30,636 nucleotides of DNA. It comes from an uncultured Eubacteriales bacterium (GTDB lineage Bacteria; Bacillota; Clostridia; Oscillospirales; Oscillospiraceae). Location: positions 1 to 30,636 of the forward strand of contig URNZ01000018.1 of the NCBI GenBank assembly GCA_900549405.1, written 5' to 3'. Within the stretch, counting starts at the first letter, position 1, and each line of letters starts with the position of its first letter. Shown one piece after another: positions 29,815 through 30,636 of the stretch. The notes beneath the pieces are model-generated. The model ran no database searches. It worked only from the letters and a program-made list of their open reading frames with translations, and was not told the DNA's origin. Position numbers and translations under genes: made by a program.

Positions 29815-30636
29815 ATGCAATATACCAGTACCAGAGATTCGTCCGTCCGCTTCACCGCGTCCCAGGCCATCACCCAGGGCCTGTCCGCTGACGGCGGTCT
29901 GCTGACCCCCTATTATATCCCCAAGCTGCCGGGCAACGCCCTGGACGAGCTGAAGGACATGCCTTATCAGGCTCGGGCCGTCTATGTGATGAAGCGGTTT
30001 TTGGAGGAGTTCACCGTCAAGGAGCTCACCGACTTTGCTGCCGCCGCCTATGGCCCGGAGAAGTTCGACACCCCCGCCGTGGCCCCTGTCCACACCCTGA
30101 ACGAGGGCACCCACTGCCTGGAGCTGTGGCACGGCCCCACCTGCGCCTTCAAGGACATGGCGCTGCAGATGCTGCCCCACCTGCTGACCGCCTCCCTGAC
30201 CAAGACGGAGGAGTTCCGCACCGTGTGCATCCTGGTGGCCACCTCCGGCGACACCGGCAAGGGCGCTCTGGAGGGCTTTAAGGACGTGAAGGGCACCCGC
30301 ATCCTGGTGTTCTATCCCAAGGACGGCGTGTCCGCCGTGCAGGAGCTGCAGATGGTCACCCAGGAGGGCGACAACGTGGGCGTGGCCTCCGTGGTGGGCA
30401 ACTTCGACGACGCCCAGACCGGCGTGAAGCGCCTGTTCTCTGACGAGGCCCTGCGGGAGGAGCTGAACAAGCGGGGATTCTTCTTCTCCTCCGCCAACTC
30501 CATCAACTGGGGCCGGGTCCTGCCCCAGATCGTCTACTATGTCTCCGCCTACTGCGACCTGCTGCGGGACGAGAAGATCCAGCCCGGCCAGGCCATTAAC
30601 GTGTGCGTGCCCACGGGCAACTTCGGCAACATTCTG
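29815..30636 (+). CDS. thrC: threonine synthase, 5' part
   Basis: The first 274 residues are present and the gene continues past the right edge (full length near 490). The PLP-dependent enzyme turns O-phosphohomoserine into threonine. MQYTSTRDSSVRFTASQAI is the usual start of the long (type 1, microbial) form; ELWHGPTCAFKDMALQML holds the PLP-binding Lys113; ATSGDTGKGALEGF and CVPTGNFGNIL are phosphate-binding and late conserved segments. The ATG at 29815 is preferred over 29806 because AGGA at 29802 is 9 nt upstream and homologues start with MQYTSTR. Confidence 0.95.
   Translation, partial: MQYTSTRDSSVRFTASQAITQGLSADGGLLTPYYIPKLPGNALDELKDMPYQARAVYVMKRFLEEFTVKELTDFAAAAYGPEKFDTPAVAPVHTLNEGTHCLELWHGPTCAFKDMALQMLPHLLTASLTKTEEFRTVCILVATSGDTGKGALEGFKDVKGTRILVFYPKDGVSAVQELQMVTQEGDNVGVASVVGNFDDAQTGVKRLFSDEALREELNKRGFFFSSANSINWGRVLPQIVYYVSAYCDLLRDEKIQPGQAINVCVPTGNFGNIL

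Noticed and set aside
1..30636. CRISPR arrays, tRNA or rRNA genes, insertion sequences
   Set aside because: No regularly spaced repeats, no tRNA cloverleaf, no rRNA sequence and no transposase gene were recognised.

Overview
The window looks like a chromosomal segment of a GC-rich, spore-forming, monoderm anaerobe of the class Clostridia, most like the Oscillospiraceae (Flavonifractor/Lawsonibacter/Intestinimonas-type gut bacteria). This is inferred from the sporulation cluster spoVM-sipL-spoIVA, a type IV pilus locus without a secretin gene, an FMN-riboswitch-controlled RibU, strong preference for G/C-ending codons, and Firmicutes-type promoters and Shine-Dalgarno sites. No species name can be fixed from sequence reading alone.

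Layout. (a) 1-2900: the start of a Y-family DNA polymerase gene (minus strand) with a possible SOS operator, a class I methyltransferase, ribU behind an FMN riboswitch (minus), and a stand-alone EAL phosphodiesterase (minus). (b) 3091-6120: a methionine ABC transporter operon, metN-metI-metQ. A strong promoter, a 38-codon methionine-rich leader ORF, mutually exclusive antiterminator and terminator hairpins, and the operon follow one another in the classical attenuator order. This is the most interesting regulatory element here. (c) 6351-19882: a 12-gene type IV pilus locus, all on the plus strand: a 1362-residue prepilin with GLUG-like repeats, three small minor prepilins, pilB, pilT, pilC, the major pilin, pilD, pilM, pilN and pilO. 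PilB carries two textbook MshEN c-di-GMP motifs, so the EAL protein nearby could act on the same signal. (d) 19975-21839: a type II restriction-modification pair on the opposite strand. (e) 22002-25270: a spore-coat basement module with a 23-codon spoVM, sipL (SPOCS plus LysM) and spoIVA, with SigE-like promoters before spoVM and spoIVA. (f) 25422-30636: a DUF1858 protein, trmK, a Nif3-family protein, rplS, rbgA, rnhB, yraN and the beginning of thrC, i.e. ordinary housekeeping genes.

How the parts work together. The pilus locus contains what a Gram-positive type IV pilus needs: processing (PilD), platform (PilC), extension and retraction motors (PilB, PilT), the PilM-N-O alignment complex, a major pilin and several minor pilins. 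The giant prepilin is probably an adhesive or tip-presented subunit. The sporulation trio forms the platform on which the coat is built around the forespore. The met operon imports methionine and is probably switched on when charged Met-tRNA is scarce.
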